Source: JAGQNK01 sp964573155
GTDB taxonomy: Bacteria; Patescibacteriota; Saccharimonadia; Saccharimonadales; JAGQNK01
Assembly: GCA_964573155.1 (NCBI GenBank)
Contig: CAZNIN010000003.1
Location: 1 to 52,835 of the forward strand
DNA: 52,835 nucleotides
Reading direction: 5' to 3'
Shown piece after piece: positions 8,564 through 17,251 of this stretch; position 1 is the first letter of the stretch, and the number at the start of each line of letters is the position of its first letter. A model generated the notes under the pieces. The model worked only from the letters and a program-made list of their open reading frames with translations. It had not been told where the DNA came from and did no database searches. Position numbers and translations under genes: made by a program.

Positions 8564-9991
8564 TTATTCGCGCCAAGCGCTCCATCCGCGCGTCATACCC
8601 TGACTTGTGCTTGCCCTAACTGCTGAATCGATTTCTTTCTGCAACTCCTGAAGGCTCATTGCATCACTTGGAATTTCCACACTGATGTTCTGCGCGTTAA
8701 TCTTGGTGTTCGTTGTCCATTCCATGGATGCCTCTTTTTCATCAGCTGTAATCTTCACTTTTGTTGGATATCGATTCTTTTTACTCACCCACAGCTCGAT
8801 AACTGGCTTTATATCCTCCTCCGTATCACCACCTTTACGTAAGTTATCAATTTCTTTGTCGATATCTTCCTGCTTGATTTCACAGGCGCTTTTCACCTCC
8901 GAGAATGACTCAAGCTCTACGAAATCCTTCACGAATCGTATGGCCGCCTCCTCGTTGAGGTCTAACTTGTAATGAAAACTACTGTCGCCATCAACTGTCT
9001 CGTCGGGGAGTTCTTCGGAAGCTATTGCAAACTGATTATTCTTGAATATCTCCTTGACGCGCTTTTTATCGGAGTCGGATATACGCAAATTTCCAAATGA
9101 TTCAGCGCACTTATCAAATTTCTCTTCCGACTGAACAAACCCGTATGCGGCTAGACTTTTATCATCGATTTTTATCCATTTGCCATCAATTTTCTGTATT
9201 AGCGGTTTGAAGCCCGCAGTCATTGAAGGTATGCTCGGATCAAGCTGCTCCACTTGTCGTACCGTCTTCTGGAGATCATTTAGACGCACATAGATTGCCT
9301 CATCACCCTGAACAACAACACTACCCGATACCGTCACGTCTATTTGCGGTCCAGCCTGGACACGCACGTCAGTCGTGACTTCTCCGGCTTTGCTGACTTG
9401 TTTGGCATCCATATTAACTGTCAGCTCTAATGGCATACCCGCTTCACTGGACTTCACCTTTATATTACTCATAAGGTGTAGGGGCTTTTTATCAAACACG
9501 TCTTTCATTGTATTTGCCAGCGCATCAGCTAGAACTTTTTCTGGAGAATTGTTCATTATGTTGACATACGCAAAAGCACTCCCACCTAGGCCCAATAGCA
9601 AAACTGCCGCTACGCCGACTAAAAGTTTCTTACCTGGGAGCTTACGCTTAGGTGCTTGAGGGGGAACCGAATTGCCCACATTTGGTGCCGGAGCTAAAGG
9701 TCCAGCAACATTCTGCTGTTCTGGCATAGGTGAAAATGATGAAGTTTGCTGGGGACCAAATACCTGCGGCCCGCTAGGCGCAGCAGGAGGTGTATTATTT
9801 TGTAAAGAATTTGGTGAAGAAGCCAAATCAGGTATTGGTGTATGTAGTGACGCTTCAGGCTCAGGAGCACTTGACTGCGGAGATGGCGCCGGTGCCGGCG
9901 GCGTCGCTGTTTGCTGGGGACCAAATACCTGCGGCTGCAGCGAAGCAGCGTCAGGATTATCATCCGGCGGAATATTTTGCTGTGGGTTCAT
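8564..9991 (-). CDS. Membrane-anchored protein with Pro/Gln-rich N-terminus (unknown function)
   Basis: A 475-residue protein. Residues 1-120 are rich in Pro, Gln and Ala and repeat the peptide PQVFGPQQT at 20-28 and 75-83. A single membrane segment follows (about 122-143), then NNSPEKVLADALANTM and a large outside domain with charged helices and amphipathic strands. The post-membrane SPE-x-VL motif recurs in the gene at 37756-38664, so the two may be distant relatives; a LolA/LppX-like fold is possible but not shown. A well-formed promoter lies upstream (10029-10056). Start chosen at ATG 9991 with AAAGG upstream. Function not recognised. Confidence 0.8.
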   Translation of the reverse strand: MNPQQNIPPDDNPDAASLQPQVFGPQQTATPPAPAPSPQSSAPEPEASLHTPIPDLASSPNSLQNNTPPAAPSGPQVFGPQQTSSFSPMPEQQNVAGPLAPAPNVGNSVPPQAPKRKLPGKKLLVGVAAVLLLGLGGSAFAYVNIMNNSPEKVLADALANTMKDVFDKKPLHLMSNIKVKSSEAGMPLELTVNMDAKQVSKAGEVTTDVRVQAGPQIDVTVSGSVVVQGDEAIYVRLNDLQKTVRQVEQLDPSIPSMTAGFKPLIQKIDGKWIKIDDKSLAAYGFVQSEEKFDKCAESFGNLRISDSDKKRVKEIFKNNQFAIASEELPDETVDGDSSFHYKLDLNEEAAIRFVKDFVELESFSEVKSACEIKQEDIDKEIDNLRKGGDTEEDIKPVIELWVSKKNRYPTKVKITADEKEASMEWTTNTKINAQNISVEIPSDAMSLQELQKEIDSAVRASTSQGMTRGWSAWRE

Positions 9992-10028
9992 AGTCTACCT
10001 TTACTTTTTGTGTTGTCAGTTAACTTTT

Positions 10029-10056
10029 ATTAAACAGTACCGCTTTCCTTTGTCAA
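10029..10056 (-). promoter_or_regulatory. Sigma70-type promoter for the 8564-9991 gene
   Basis: On the minus strand TTGACA (10056-10051) is followed after 16 nt by TTTAAT (10034-10029), with TG just upstream of the -10. Expected transcript start is near 10022, giving a leader of about 30 nt that contains AAAGG ahead of the ATG at 9991. Confidence 0.7.
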
Positions 10057-10148
10057 GTTTTTGGGCGTAATTTTCTTTTAAATACGTTACGACTTTTTCT
10101 AAAACTATTTTCCGCTCATGTGTGTCATGTGTAGTATTCTTGAATTAT

Positions 10149-10802
10149 ATGAAAGTACATCCAATTAGTCGCTCCGAGCTATGGCTTGCTCAAAGCGCTT
10201 TAATATTCGCTATTATCCTCCAGGTTGCCGCATGGCATTTAAGTCCTGAGTTATCATATGGGCCGCACGGAGTCATAATCATCACGGAAGTTGCCCTCCT
10301 CGTCATAATCAGCCTTACGGCCAGTACACGACACATAAGGCCGAATTCTCTTTATCGAACCCTTTCGGTAATATTGCTCGGCATCATCTCGCTTGCGAAT
10401 ATAGATTCGTTCTTTCTGGTTGTGCGACTACTTTTGACGGAGGGCATGGCGCTTTCTGGTCGTGAGCTGATTGTATCGGCAATTGCAATATTCTTGACAA
10501 ACATCGTTATTTTTTCCCTTTGGTACTGGGAGATCGACAGCCCGGGCCTAAGTGGACGAAAGTGGTCAAAGCACGATAAGGACTTTCAGTTTACGCAGCA
10601 GAACATGCGTAAAGATTTTCCTGATTGGCAGCCAAGTTTTGTTGATTATTTATATCTTTCCGTTACCAACGCAATTAATTTTGCTCCCGCTGACGCAAAA
10701 CCGATTACATCACAGGCAAAACTTCTTATGGGTCTTCAGGCGCTAATCTCTGTTTTTACACTAGCACTTATCCTGGCTCGTTCGGTCAGTATCCTAAACT
10801 AA
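10149..10802 (+). CDS. DUF1345-like integral membrane protein
   Basis: A 217-residue membrane protein from the ATG at 10149 (a GTG at 10122 is the alternative). Predicted membrane segments lie at about 14-35, 44-61, 72-97, 115-135 and 192-214. The C-terminal part (FVDYLYLSVTNAINFAPADA, then AKLLMGLQALIS) resembles DUF1345 proteins and the pore-like region of small cation channels. A TAGTAT box at 10132-10137 sits close to the ATG and no Shine-Dalgarno sequence is visible, so the transcript may be nearly leaderless. The LCP gene follows after 14 nt. Exact function unknown. Confidence 0.72.
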   Translation: MKVHPISRSELWLAQSALIFAIILQVAAWHLSPELSYGPHGVIIITEVALLVIISLTASTRHIRPNSLYRTLSVILLGIISLANIDSFFLVVRLLLTEGMALSGRELIVSAIAIFLTNIVIFSLWYWEIDSPGLSGRKWSKHDKDFQFTQQNMRKDFPDWQPSFVDYLYLSVTNAINFAPADAKPITSQAKLLMGLQALISVFTLALILARSVSILN

Positions 10803-10816
10803 CGCGAGTTAGAAAT

Positions 10817-11980
10817 ATGCACAAAAAAATACCGCACACAAAGCATCAGCTACCAAAAAATTATCACGCGATTACCACTTCATCGTATCAGCCAAACAAA
10901 CACAATCCAGATGAACCTCAACGGAATCTGCGGCAGAAAAAGACACGCCCTGTCTGGAAAAGGATGTTCTTTTTGGTCTTCGGTATATGTTTCGGCATAT
11001 TGTTGACGATAGTGATATGGGATATTCGAAATTTTTCTAACGCGAGTCAGAAACTATTCGGCACCGATAATGCCTGGGAAGTTTTCCGCACACAAGAACT
11101 GAAGCGAACCCTTAGCGGCAGAACAAACATCCTACTGGTTGGATATTCTATCGATGATCCTGGACACGGCGGTGCCAATCTAACCGACTCGATTCTCGTT
11201 GTCAGCCTCGATAGAACAAAGCAATCGGGATTTATGCTGAGCGTACCAAGAGATCTGTATGTTGATATTCCCGGCTATGGAGCTGCAAAAATTAACGAAG
11301 CATACCAGGCAGGGGAAGCTATCAAATTTCGTGAAAGTGGACGACCTCGTGGCGGCATGGGGTTGCTACAAAAAGTCATTACTAATACCTTGGGCATAGA
11401 GCTGCATTACTATGCGCTCATAAACTACACATCCGTCAAAGAAGTCGTCGACGCACTCGGCGGCATCGACGTCACCATACAAAACGAAGATCCACGCGGC
11501 ATATACGATCCGAACTTTCCACCAGAGCAAGGAGGTCCGCTCAGGCTAGCCAATGGCGTACATACTATCGATGGCCAAACTGCGCTGCGATTAACGCGAG
11601 CGCGTGGCGCCACATATGGATCCTACGGTTTCCCACGATCAGACTTCAATCGCACACAACACCAACAGCAAGTGTTCATGGCTATCAAACACAAGCTGGA
11701 CTGGAAACTCGTCCTCGATCCCCGCACTAACGGAGAAATATTCGAAGCTGCTGGCAGTAATATCAAGACAGACCTTAAAATTGGTGAAGTCATACCGTTT
11801 TACCGGCTCATCACCAGCGTACCGAATGGTGACTTGAAACCAATCTCGCTCGGCGACATCAACAAGGAGAGCCTGTTGGTCGGCTATACAACGCCAGAAG
11901 GTCTATCAGCGCTCATACCACGCACGGGCATAGCTGATTACACTGAAATCCAATCAGTTATAAAAAACCTTGGCAAATAA
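10817..11980 (+). CDS. LytR-CpsA-Psr (LCP) family glycopolymer transferase
   Basis: A 387-residue protein with a basic cytoplasmic tail, one membrane segment (about 49-69) and an extracellular LCP domain (about 100-310). Family marks include NILLVGYSIDD, DSILVVSLD, SVPRDLYVDIPGYG with AKINEAYQAG, GGIDV, and the arginine-rich ALRLTRAR followed by DFNRTQHQQ. LCP enzymes move undecaprenyl-linked glycopolymers onto peptidoglycan or other acceptors on the outer face of the membrane. Together with ddl, murF and the peptidase downstream it indicates a genuine cell wall. It probably shares a transcript with the membrane protein just upstream. Confidence 0.93.
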   Translation: MHKKIPHTKHQLPKNYHAITTSSYQPNKHNPDEPQRNLRQKKTRPVWKRMFFLVFGICFGILLTIVIWDIRNFSNASQKLFGTDNAWEVFRTQELKRTLSGRTNILLVGYSIDDPGHGGANLTDSILVVSLDRTKQSGFMLSVPRDLYVDIPGYGAAKINEAYQAGEAIKFRESGRPRGGMGLLQKVITNTLGIELHYYALINYTSVKEVVDALGGIDVTIQNEDPRGIYDPNFPPEQGGPLRLANGVHTIDGQTALRLTRARGATYGSYGFPRSDFNRTQHQQQVFMAIKHKLDWKLVLDPRTNGEIFEAAGSNIKTDLKIGEVIPFYRLITSVPNGDLKPISLGDINKESLLVGYTTPEGLSALIPRTGIADYTEIQSVIKNLGK

Positions 11981-12147
11981 CTTTTCGTATTATCTTTCAT
12001 TTCCCCACATTTCTATATTCGTAGTCGCCACGGCCTGGCGAAGCAGAGAAAAATATGTCGACTCGACATCAAGATACTTATGATTTTATATACATGCAGT
12101 TTGCTGTCACAGAATGTACAGCGAAATACCACACATACATCAGGGTA

Positions 12148-12396
12148 TTAGTTCATATCAGGATCGATCTTGGCCGCCTGCTTTTTCGCAGAATCGTATA
12201 TTTTTCTTATCACTTTTTTAGCCTCTTCCAGTCGCTTTTCAGCCCACTCAAACTCTAGTGAAAGCACAAAAAAGGCAAGGAGACTCACCAAGACACCTGG
12301 CCCTGGCAGTGGTATCAGCACAATGCCAAGTGCAAGGAGCGGAAAACCAATAAGCGCAATGACGAGCTTTTTGAATACTATTCGAACCTTTTTCAT
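12148..12396 (-). CDS. PGPGW-type small transmembrane protein
   Basis: An 82-residue protein starting at ATG 12396, chosen over the longer TTG frame (12426) because GGAG lies 8 nt upstream. One hydrophobic hairpin (about 11-47) contains PLPGPGVLVS, the signature of the PGPGW putative transmembrane family, followed by an amphipathic charged helix (EFEWAEKRLEEAKKVIRK). Function of the family is unknown. It stands alone, convergent with the LCP gene across a 167-bp gap that holds only short inverted repeats (for example TCGCCA/TGGCGA). Confidence 0.8.
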   Translation of the reverse strand: MKKVRIVFKKLVIALIGFPLLALGIVLIPLPGPGVLVSLLAFFVLSLEFEWAEKRLEEAKKVIRKIYDSAKKQAAKIDPDMN

Positions 12397-12527
12397 ACGC
12401 CTGCTCCAACTAGAGGTTTGTGACAAGCGTAATTATAAGGCAGGAATTTGTATGAGATGTAAGAAACTTCACAGTTTCAGGCACACCATTGAGCGATAGT
12501 AGTATAGGTAATTCAAAGGAGCAATCT

Positions 12528-12716
12528 ATGACACAAACCCAAACAGCAGAAGTACAAAAATACATAACGAGTCTTGCATATCCATGCAGTCGAGACGAGC
12601 TCGCAGCGCATGCTCGACAGCATGGCGCCAGCCGCAATGTTGTCAAGGCAATCTTGTCGTTGCCGTATGATTATTTCACTACCCCGTATGCAGTCCAGGA
12701 CGCCATGCGTGAATAA
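12528..12716 (+). CDS. DUF2795 family small protein
   Basis: A 62-residue protein from ATG 12528, which has AAAGGAG 6 nt upstream; the longer frame from 12489 has no such site. The region KYITSLAYPCSRDELAAHAR through SLPYDYFTTPYAVQDAM matches the DUF2795 pattern (Y-I/L-x-x-L-x-Y-P, L-P-x-x-x-F/Y). These proteins are small helical modules of unknown, possibly DNA- or RNA-related, function that recur in many actinobacterial and CPR genomes. It is followed after 146 nt by another gene with a strong ribosome-binding site. Confidence 0.82.
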   Translation: MTQTQTAEVQKYITSLAYPCSRDELAAHARQHGASRNVVKAILSLPYDYFTTPYAVQDAMRE

Positions 12717-12862
12717 AGGTGACGCCACCTCAAATCTGCGCTGAAAAATAGAATTTTACATTGCTCACAATCTCTTGCTGATCTTCTGAAGGTTATCGAG
12801 GCAAATCTTACAGACCAAGTGACTCTTTTGACCTATAGTACATAATGCAAAGGAGGTCATCA

Positions 12863-13351
12863 ATGGATAAGGGATATTACCGTGCCGCAGTTGACAATAC
12901 TACCCATGCACCAGGACAAATTCGCAAACACAAAGCCATGGACGAATCAGCCGTCGAGTTAGCGCAAACCATAAACAGCTCCCACGAAGTATTGATCCGT
13001 GCTACCACCGTCTTCCCTTTTACTCTTTTTCCAGACACCATAACACTCGATCGCGCAAAGCTTACTATCGCTCATCGTGAATTTTTCTGGACGAGTGAAG
13101 TTATGAGCATTCGTATAGAAGACATTCTCAATGTAACTGTGGATGTTGGTCCATTTTTTGGCTCTCTCAAGATTTTCACGCGCTTTTTCAATACTGACAA
13201 ACCATATACTGTCAGCTTTTTGCGACGTAACGATGCACTCAAAATAAAACGGATACTGCAAGGTTACATTATCGCCCTGCAAAAAAATATCGATTGTTCT
13301 ACGCTACCCACCACCGAACTCGCCAACATGCTTGGCGATTTGGGCAAGTAG
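12863..13351 (+). CDS. Conserved unknown, PH-like protein
   Basis: A 162-residue protein from ATG 12863, fixed by AAAGGAGG 6 nt upstream. No membrane segment or signal peptide is certain. The middle (FPFTLFPDTITLDRAKLTIA, then SIRIEDILNVTVDVGPFFGS) has the strand pattern of a bacterial PH-like domain, and the end is helical (KIKRILQGYIIALQKN). It lies before the two-component genes but in its own unit. I do not recognise a named family. Confidence 0.7.
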   Translation: MDKGYYRAAVDNTTHAPGQIRKHKAMDESAVELAQTINSSHEVLIRATTVFPFTLFPDTITLDRAKLTIAHREFFWTSEVMSIRIEDILNVTVDVGPFFGSLKIFTRFFNTDKPYTVSFLRRNDALKIKRILQGYIIALQKNIDCSTLPTTELANMLGDLGK

Positions 13352-13413
13352 ATTCTATTACAATGAAGAAATTTCATTCATCAACAGCAGACCTCGTTTG
13401 ACTCATTACACTC

Positions 13414-15186
13414 ATGCCGGTGTACTATATAATTATGTATTTCGTAAATGCACGTAAGCGGCTTACTTCGAGCAACCTACTACTCCACCTACTGCCAACT
13501 GGCGCTGTTTTCATTACGATGATTGCCTTGACCATCTTGAGCTGGCGCAATGCCGAGGAGGCTTTCAGAGCTGAGCGACAAACTTCTATTAATAATGTCG
13601 TGAGCGAAACAAGAAACGGAATCAGTGACCGACTGGAATCCTACCAGCTCGTTTTGCTAGGAGCTTCTGGTTTATTTGTCGCATCCGACGATGTATCCCG
13701 TGACGAATGGCGAAAATTTATACGTAGTTTTGATATTCAAAAAAATTATCCTGGCGTAAAAGGGATAGGATATATGGTTAACGCTACTCAAGAAGAACTG
13801 CCGGGTATCATACGAGATATTCGAGCAGACGGGTTCAAGGATGCAAAAATCCATCCCAACACTAAGGCCAGCAATTATGCCATTACAAAGTATTTTATCC
13901 CCCAACATCCTTCGGGGCTCGGCTATAATATGCTTTCTCATCCTGCCAGGCAGTTTGCGATACAATCAGCCAAAGAAACCGGCAACGCAACAATCAGCGA
14001 CAGAGTAACGTACACAAAAACCGAGATGCCTTTTAGCGGCGTTGGTTTTTCGATGTACCTACCAGTCTGGGCGGACAGCGGGCAGCAAATTAAAGCTCCG
14101 ACGGAAAGAAATCTTCGCGGATATGTATTCGCGCCATTCCTAGCCGACGATTTGTTTGCAGCAGCATTGGAGCATAGCTCAAGCGGTCTGCATGGGCTTC
14201 GAATATATGATGGTAAAATTAGCGACGACACGTTGCTATATCAAACAGACAACTTCACATCGCTAGACGGTAGCAAAGCGTTGAAACATACCGAAAAGCT
14301 GACTCTTTTCGGACAAGAATGGATTATAGACTACCGCTTTTCACCTGGCATTATTGCAGAAACTACGCGAAACCGTCCACTTACCGCTCTGGTTGCCGGC
14401 ACAATGCTAAGCGTTTTGTTATCCGGTTTTGTACTGACACTGCTTGTGGCGAGGACAAGAGTATTGGCACATAGCAAGCAAGTCGAAATCCAATCCGCAA
14501 AAGACGAACTGCTTTCTTTAGCCTCACATCAATTGCGCACACCAGCCACATCAGTGAAGCAGTATGTAGGCATGGTTCTGGAGGGCTTTGCTGGCAAACT
14601 TACCAGACAACAAGCAGCGCTTCTCGACAAAGCATATGAGAGCAATGAAAGACAGCTCCATATTATTAACGAGATCCTCTACGTGGCTAAAATTGATGCC
14701 AAGGGTATCGTATTGACACCAAGACGACTCAATATTAATAAATTATTACGAGAACTAACCCAGGAACTTTCAGTTACAGCCAAAAAGAGTAAACAGAAAA
14801 TACGGTTACTCATGCCAAAAAAACAAGTTCACATAGAGGCAGATGAGCACAGCTTACGTATGGCGCTGGAAAACCTCATCAGTAATGCACTCAAATACTC
14901 TCACGAGAACACTACAACGACCGTCAAGCTCTTCGTCAAAGATAATGAGATTAATATTACAGTCAGGGACAAGGGCGTTGGTATCGCCGCCGAAGATCTG
15001 CCACTACTTTTTCAGCGCTTTTCACGCATACCAAACGAGCTGTCTAAACAAACGAGTGGTAGTGGCATAGGCCTATACCTTAGTCAGCAATTAATCCAGC
15101 TTCATGGCGGGGATATCGAAGTCAGTTCTATGAAGGACAAGGGAACCACATTTACGGTCATCTTGCCAAAAGTTCACACGTCATAG
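13414..15186 (+). CDS. CHASE-domain sensor histidine kinase
   Basis: A 590-residue membrane kinase. A first membrane segment (about 22-44) and a second (about 325-347) flank an extracellular CHASE domain (about 65-310; YPGVKGIGYM near 112-121). The cytoplasmic part has HisKA with phosphoacceptor H372 in SHQLRTP, then HATPase_c with N box NLISNALKYS, G1 DKGVGI and G2 GSGIGLYLSQQL. It would autophosphorylate in response to an external small ligand and pass phosphate to the receiver protein 57 nt downstream. Start is uncertain: ATG 13414 or ATG 13435, the latter overlapping TATA-like boxes. Confidence 0.92.
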   Translation: MPVYYIIMYFVNARKRLTSSNLLLHLLPTGAVFITMIALTILSWRNAEEAFRAERQTSINNVVSETRNGISDRLESYQLVLLGASGLFVASDDVSRDEWRKFIRSFDIQKNYPGVKGIGYMVNATQEELPGIIRDIRADGFKDAKIHPNTKASNYAITKYFIPQHPSGLGYNMLSHPARQFAIQSAKETGNATISDRVTYTKTEMPFSGVGFSMYLPVWADSGQQIKAPTERNLRGYVFAPFLADDLFAAALEHSSSGLHGLRIYDGKISDDTLLYQTDNFTSLDGSKALKHTEKLTLFGQEWIIDYRFSPGIIAETTRNRPLTALVAGTMLSVLLSGFVLTLLVARTRVLAHSKQVEIQSAKDELLSLASHQLRTPATSVKQYVGMVLEGFAGKLTRQQAALLDKAYESNERQLHIINEILYVAKIDAKGIVLTPRRLNINKLLRELTQELSVTAKKSKQKIRLLMPKKQVHIEADEHSLRMALENLISNALKYSHENTTTTVKLFVKDNEINITVRDKGVGIAAEDLPLLFQRFSRIPNELSKQTSGSGIGLYLSQQLIQLHGGDIEVSSMKDKGTTFTVILPKVHTS

Positions 15187-15230
15187 AGAAGTCAATCTTT
15201 GCAAAATAAGGTTTACTGGACAGATTCGGG

Positions 15231-15236
15231 TATAAT
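15231..15236 (+). promoter_or_regulatory. TATAAT box directly before the receiver gene (leaderless arrangement)
   Basis: A perfect TATAAT ends 7 nt before the ATG at 15244, so transcription from it would begin at or next to the start codon. No Shine-Dalgarno sequence is present. No good -35 is visible, so the promoter is weaker evidence than the one at 30252. Confidence 0.55.
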
Positions 15237-15243
15237 ACATGTG

Positions 15244-15621
15244 ATGGCAACTATATTAATCGTAGAAGACGAACAAAATCTTAATGAAGCCTACCAGATG
15301 ATTCTTCAGCATCAGGGGCATGAAATTCTCGCGGCATACGACGGCACTGAAGCACTCAAGATCACGGAAAAGGTAGAGCCGGATCTTATTTTGTTAGACC
15401 TTAGGATGCCTCAAATGGGCGGTGTCGATTTTCTGAAAAAGTATAATCTGAAGCAAAATCATCCGAACGTAAAGGTCGTTATATTTAGCAATCTCGATAC
15501 CCAGCACGAAATCGATGAAGCATATAGGCTTGGTGCCGAAAAATACATGCTGAAAGCATGGGCTTCTCCAAAGGAACTCATCCAGCTCGTAAACAGCTTA
15601 CTCAAAACCAAAAAGAAATAG
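15244..15621 (+). CDS. Stand-alone response regulator receiver
   Basis: A 125-residue receiver domain with no output domain. Acidic pocket E8/D9, phosphoacceptor D52 (LLDLRMP), S82 and K104 (YMLKAW) are all present. It follows the CHASE kinase and is its probable partner; signalling must go through protein contacts, since no DNA-binding domain exists. The start at 15244 was chosen because the protein then begins ATILIVEDE, as receivers do, and because a TATAAT box sits just ahead. Confidence 0.93.
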   Translation: MATILIVEDEQNLNEAYQMILQHQGHEILAAYDGTEALKITEKVEPDLILLDLRMPQMGGVDFLKKYNLKQNHPNVKVVIFSNLDTQHEIDEAYRLGAEKYMLKAWASPKELIQLVNSLLKTKKK

Positions 15622-15641
15622 ACTACGATAGCTTAGGCGTC

Positions 15642-16310
15642 TTATGCAAACGACAAATCTTTGAAATTATCTTCTCCGATACTTTGAATGAGTTTTTCTC
15701 TGTCAATAACGTATTCTCGTCCCTTGTACTTTAGCACGCCATTTTTCTTCAACTTAACCAGTTCTGCCGCAGTGGTTTCACGCGTCAGGCCGATAAGATC
15801 TGCGACCATTTGCTGCGTCAATTGGATATTGACCCGTATAATTCCCGGTTTTATTTCATCTCCGTAAACTTGAACTAGATAATACAAAGTATACAAAACT
15901 TTGTCGGAAGCTTTGGGCTGCTCAAGAGCAGTGATACGCATGAGTGAGCCAGCGTATTTACTTAGGTAGTGCGAAGCAACGACTTGGAGCGCCTTGGGGT
16001 TTGAGTGTATGTATTCTTCAAACGCTTCACGTGACATAACATACATTTCGCCATCTGTCTGAGCTTCATAATAATAAAAAGCCGAGGCAACTTTTTTAAA
16101 TGACCATGTGGTCGGGAACATATCGCCAGCGCGCTTAAAGGCCGCTATCCGTTCGTCGCCCTGTGCGGTAATGTTATACAACTTGATAATGCCGGACTTT
16201 ACCATGTAGACATTTCTCGGCACTTCGCCTTGGTATATCAAAATGTTACCCTGTTTAAACTTTTTGGTCATCAGGGTGCTCAAAAACGGCTGGAACGCTT
16301 CCTCTAGCAA
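15642..16310 (-). CDS. Crp/Fnr family transcriptional regulator
   Basis: A 222-residue protein starting with TTG at 16310 behind GGGAGA. Residues about 10-120 form a cyclic-nucleotide-binding-like barrel (KFKQGNILIYQGEVPRNVYM, SGIIKLY) and about 150-215 a winged helix (QLTQQMVADLIGLTRETTAA, then ELVKLKKNGVL). The protein has no cysteine, so it cannot be an iron-sulphur FNR; the usual cAMP-contact residues are not obvious either. It is convergent with the receiver gene and lies upstream of the respiratory block, which it may regulate (inference). Confidence 0.92.
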   Translation of the reverse strand: MLEEAFQPFLSTLMTKKFKQGNILIYQGEVPRNVYMVKSGIIKLYNITAQGDERIAAFKRAGDMFPTTWSFKKVASAFYYYEAQTDGEMYVMSREAFEEYIHSNPKALQVVASHYLSKYAGSLMRITALEQPKASDKVLYTLYYLVQVYGDEIKPGIIRVNIQLTQQMVADLIGLTRETTAAELVKLKKNGVLKYKGREYVIDREKLIQSIGEDNFKDLSFA

Positions 16311-16472
16311 ATACTATCTCCCTCGTTTGCTTGGCGATATACCTATTGTATAGCATACGAACCTGAAAGTCTGCTTGCCCAATCATGTACTATGCTAAAT
16401 TGTAATGTTTTTTACAGTTATTACTGCCATCTGCCGGTACGATAGATCGTAGTTACATAAAAGGAGGCATAC

Positions 16473-16607
16473 ATGATATTGTCGGAACCAGAACGAGATC
16501 GTAAGATTAACGATTTTTTGAACAGAAAGTTTAGGGAGTTCAACATAGACGATAACGAACCGACGATCCATGAGATACGATCATTTGGTAACCTCCGAAG
16601 CATATAG
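16473..16607 (+). CDS. Small ORF, 44 aa, unknown
   Basis: ATG 16473 lies 6 nt after AAAAGGAGG, one of the strongest ribosome-binding sites in the window. The product MILSEPERDRKINDFLNRKF... ends FGNLRSI; it is charged, probably helical, with no membrane segment. It sits between the Crp-type gene and a YeaQ-type membrane protein gene. A 110-codon frame on the opposite strand overlaps it but has no comparable start signal. No family recognised. Confidence 0.6.
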   Translation: MILSEPERDRKINDFLNRKFREFNIDDNEPTIHEIRSFGNLRSI

Positions 16608-16673
16608 TTTTGCTGCTTCTTAAGATGTGTACATTCTTTTAATAGATAATGATTTAAATAATCGAGTAGGAAT

Positions 16674-16958
16674 ATGTGGTTAAGTTTATTATTGTGGTCC
16701 GTTATTGGTGTTTTGAGCGGATGGGTGGGCTTTTTGGCGAGTAGATCGCACAAAACGAAGAGAGCGCAGCCCTATCTACTCGTAGGCGCCGGAGGAGGAT
16801 TAGTTGGAGGTACCTCAGCAGAGGCGCTAGGATTATCAGAGACTGCAGCAAGCCCGCTTGATCCTGTAAGTGCGTTTAACGCATTACTCTTTTCCGGATT
16901 ATTTATCATTCTCTATATTGGAATTGTCCTACTACTAAGAAAGACGGAGTCAAAATAG
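16674..16958 (+). CDS. GlsB/YeaQ/YmgE-type small membrane protein
   Basis: A 94-residue protein with three hydrophobic segments (about 3-23, 34-52, 70-87). The glycine-rich second segment (LLVGAGGGLVGGTSAEALG) and overall size match the YeaQ/YmgE (transglycosylase-associated) family, whose function is unknown and often stress-related. GTAGGA lies shortly upstream of the ATG. The family assignment is by pattern only. Confidence 0.72.
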   Translation: MWLSLLLWSVIGVLSGWVGFLASRSHKTKRAQPYLLVGAGGGLVGGTSAEALGLSETAASPLDPVSAFNALLFSGLFIILYIGIVLLLRKTESK

Positions 16959-16963
16959 ATATC

Positions 16964-17233
16964 TTAGTGAATAGTACGTGACTCAAGTGCAAGTCTTCGC
17001 TTCGCTGAAATAATTTCATACGATATTATAGCTAGGAAGGTCAAGCCAACGACACATGCTTCAAATAAGTGCGATGTGTTATGGAGCAAGAGATATCCAC
17101 CAGAGACCAGCATAGCACCGGTGAGAAAGTAAGCAATATATAGCTTAGACATTGACGGCTTGAGAAACGCAATACTCGCCGCAAAGATACTTCCTAGGGC
17201 GACAATAATATGCATTACGAGTACCATAAGCAT
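16964..17233 (-). CDS. Small membrane protein next to cyoE, unknown
   Basis: An 89-residue protein, largely hydrophobic, with three likely membrane segments (about 4-22, 30-50, 57-73) and a basic C-terminus (SAKRRLALESRTIH). It lies 18 nt after the stop of heme O synthase on the same strand, so it may be the last gene of the oxidase operon. Several in-frame ATGs (17233, 17227, 17215) are possible starts and none has a clear ribosome-binding site. No family recognised. Confidence 0.6.
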   Translation of the reverse strand: MLMVLVMHIIVALGSIFAASIAFLKPSMSKLYIAYFLTGAMLVSGGYLLLHNTSHLFEACVVGLTFLAIISYEIISAKRRLALESRTIH

Positions 17234-17251
17234 AAGTATACATCATAAATG

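Noticed and set aside
15642..16310. Oxygen-sensing FNR with an iron-sulphur cluster
   Set aside because: The protein contains no cysteine at all.
16421..16753. 110-codon open frame on the minus strand
   Set aside because: It overlaps the 44-aa ORF and the YeaQ-type gene, both with good ribosome-binding sites; its own start has none and its composition is unlike a protein family.
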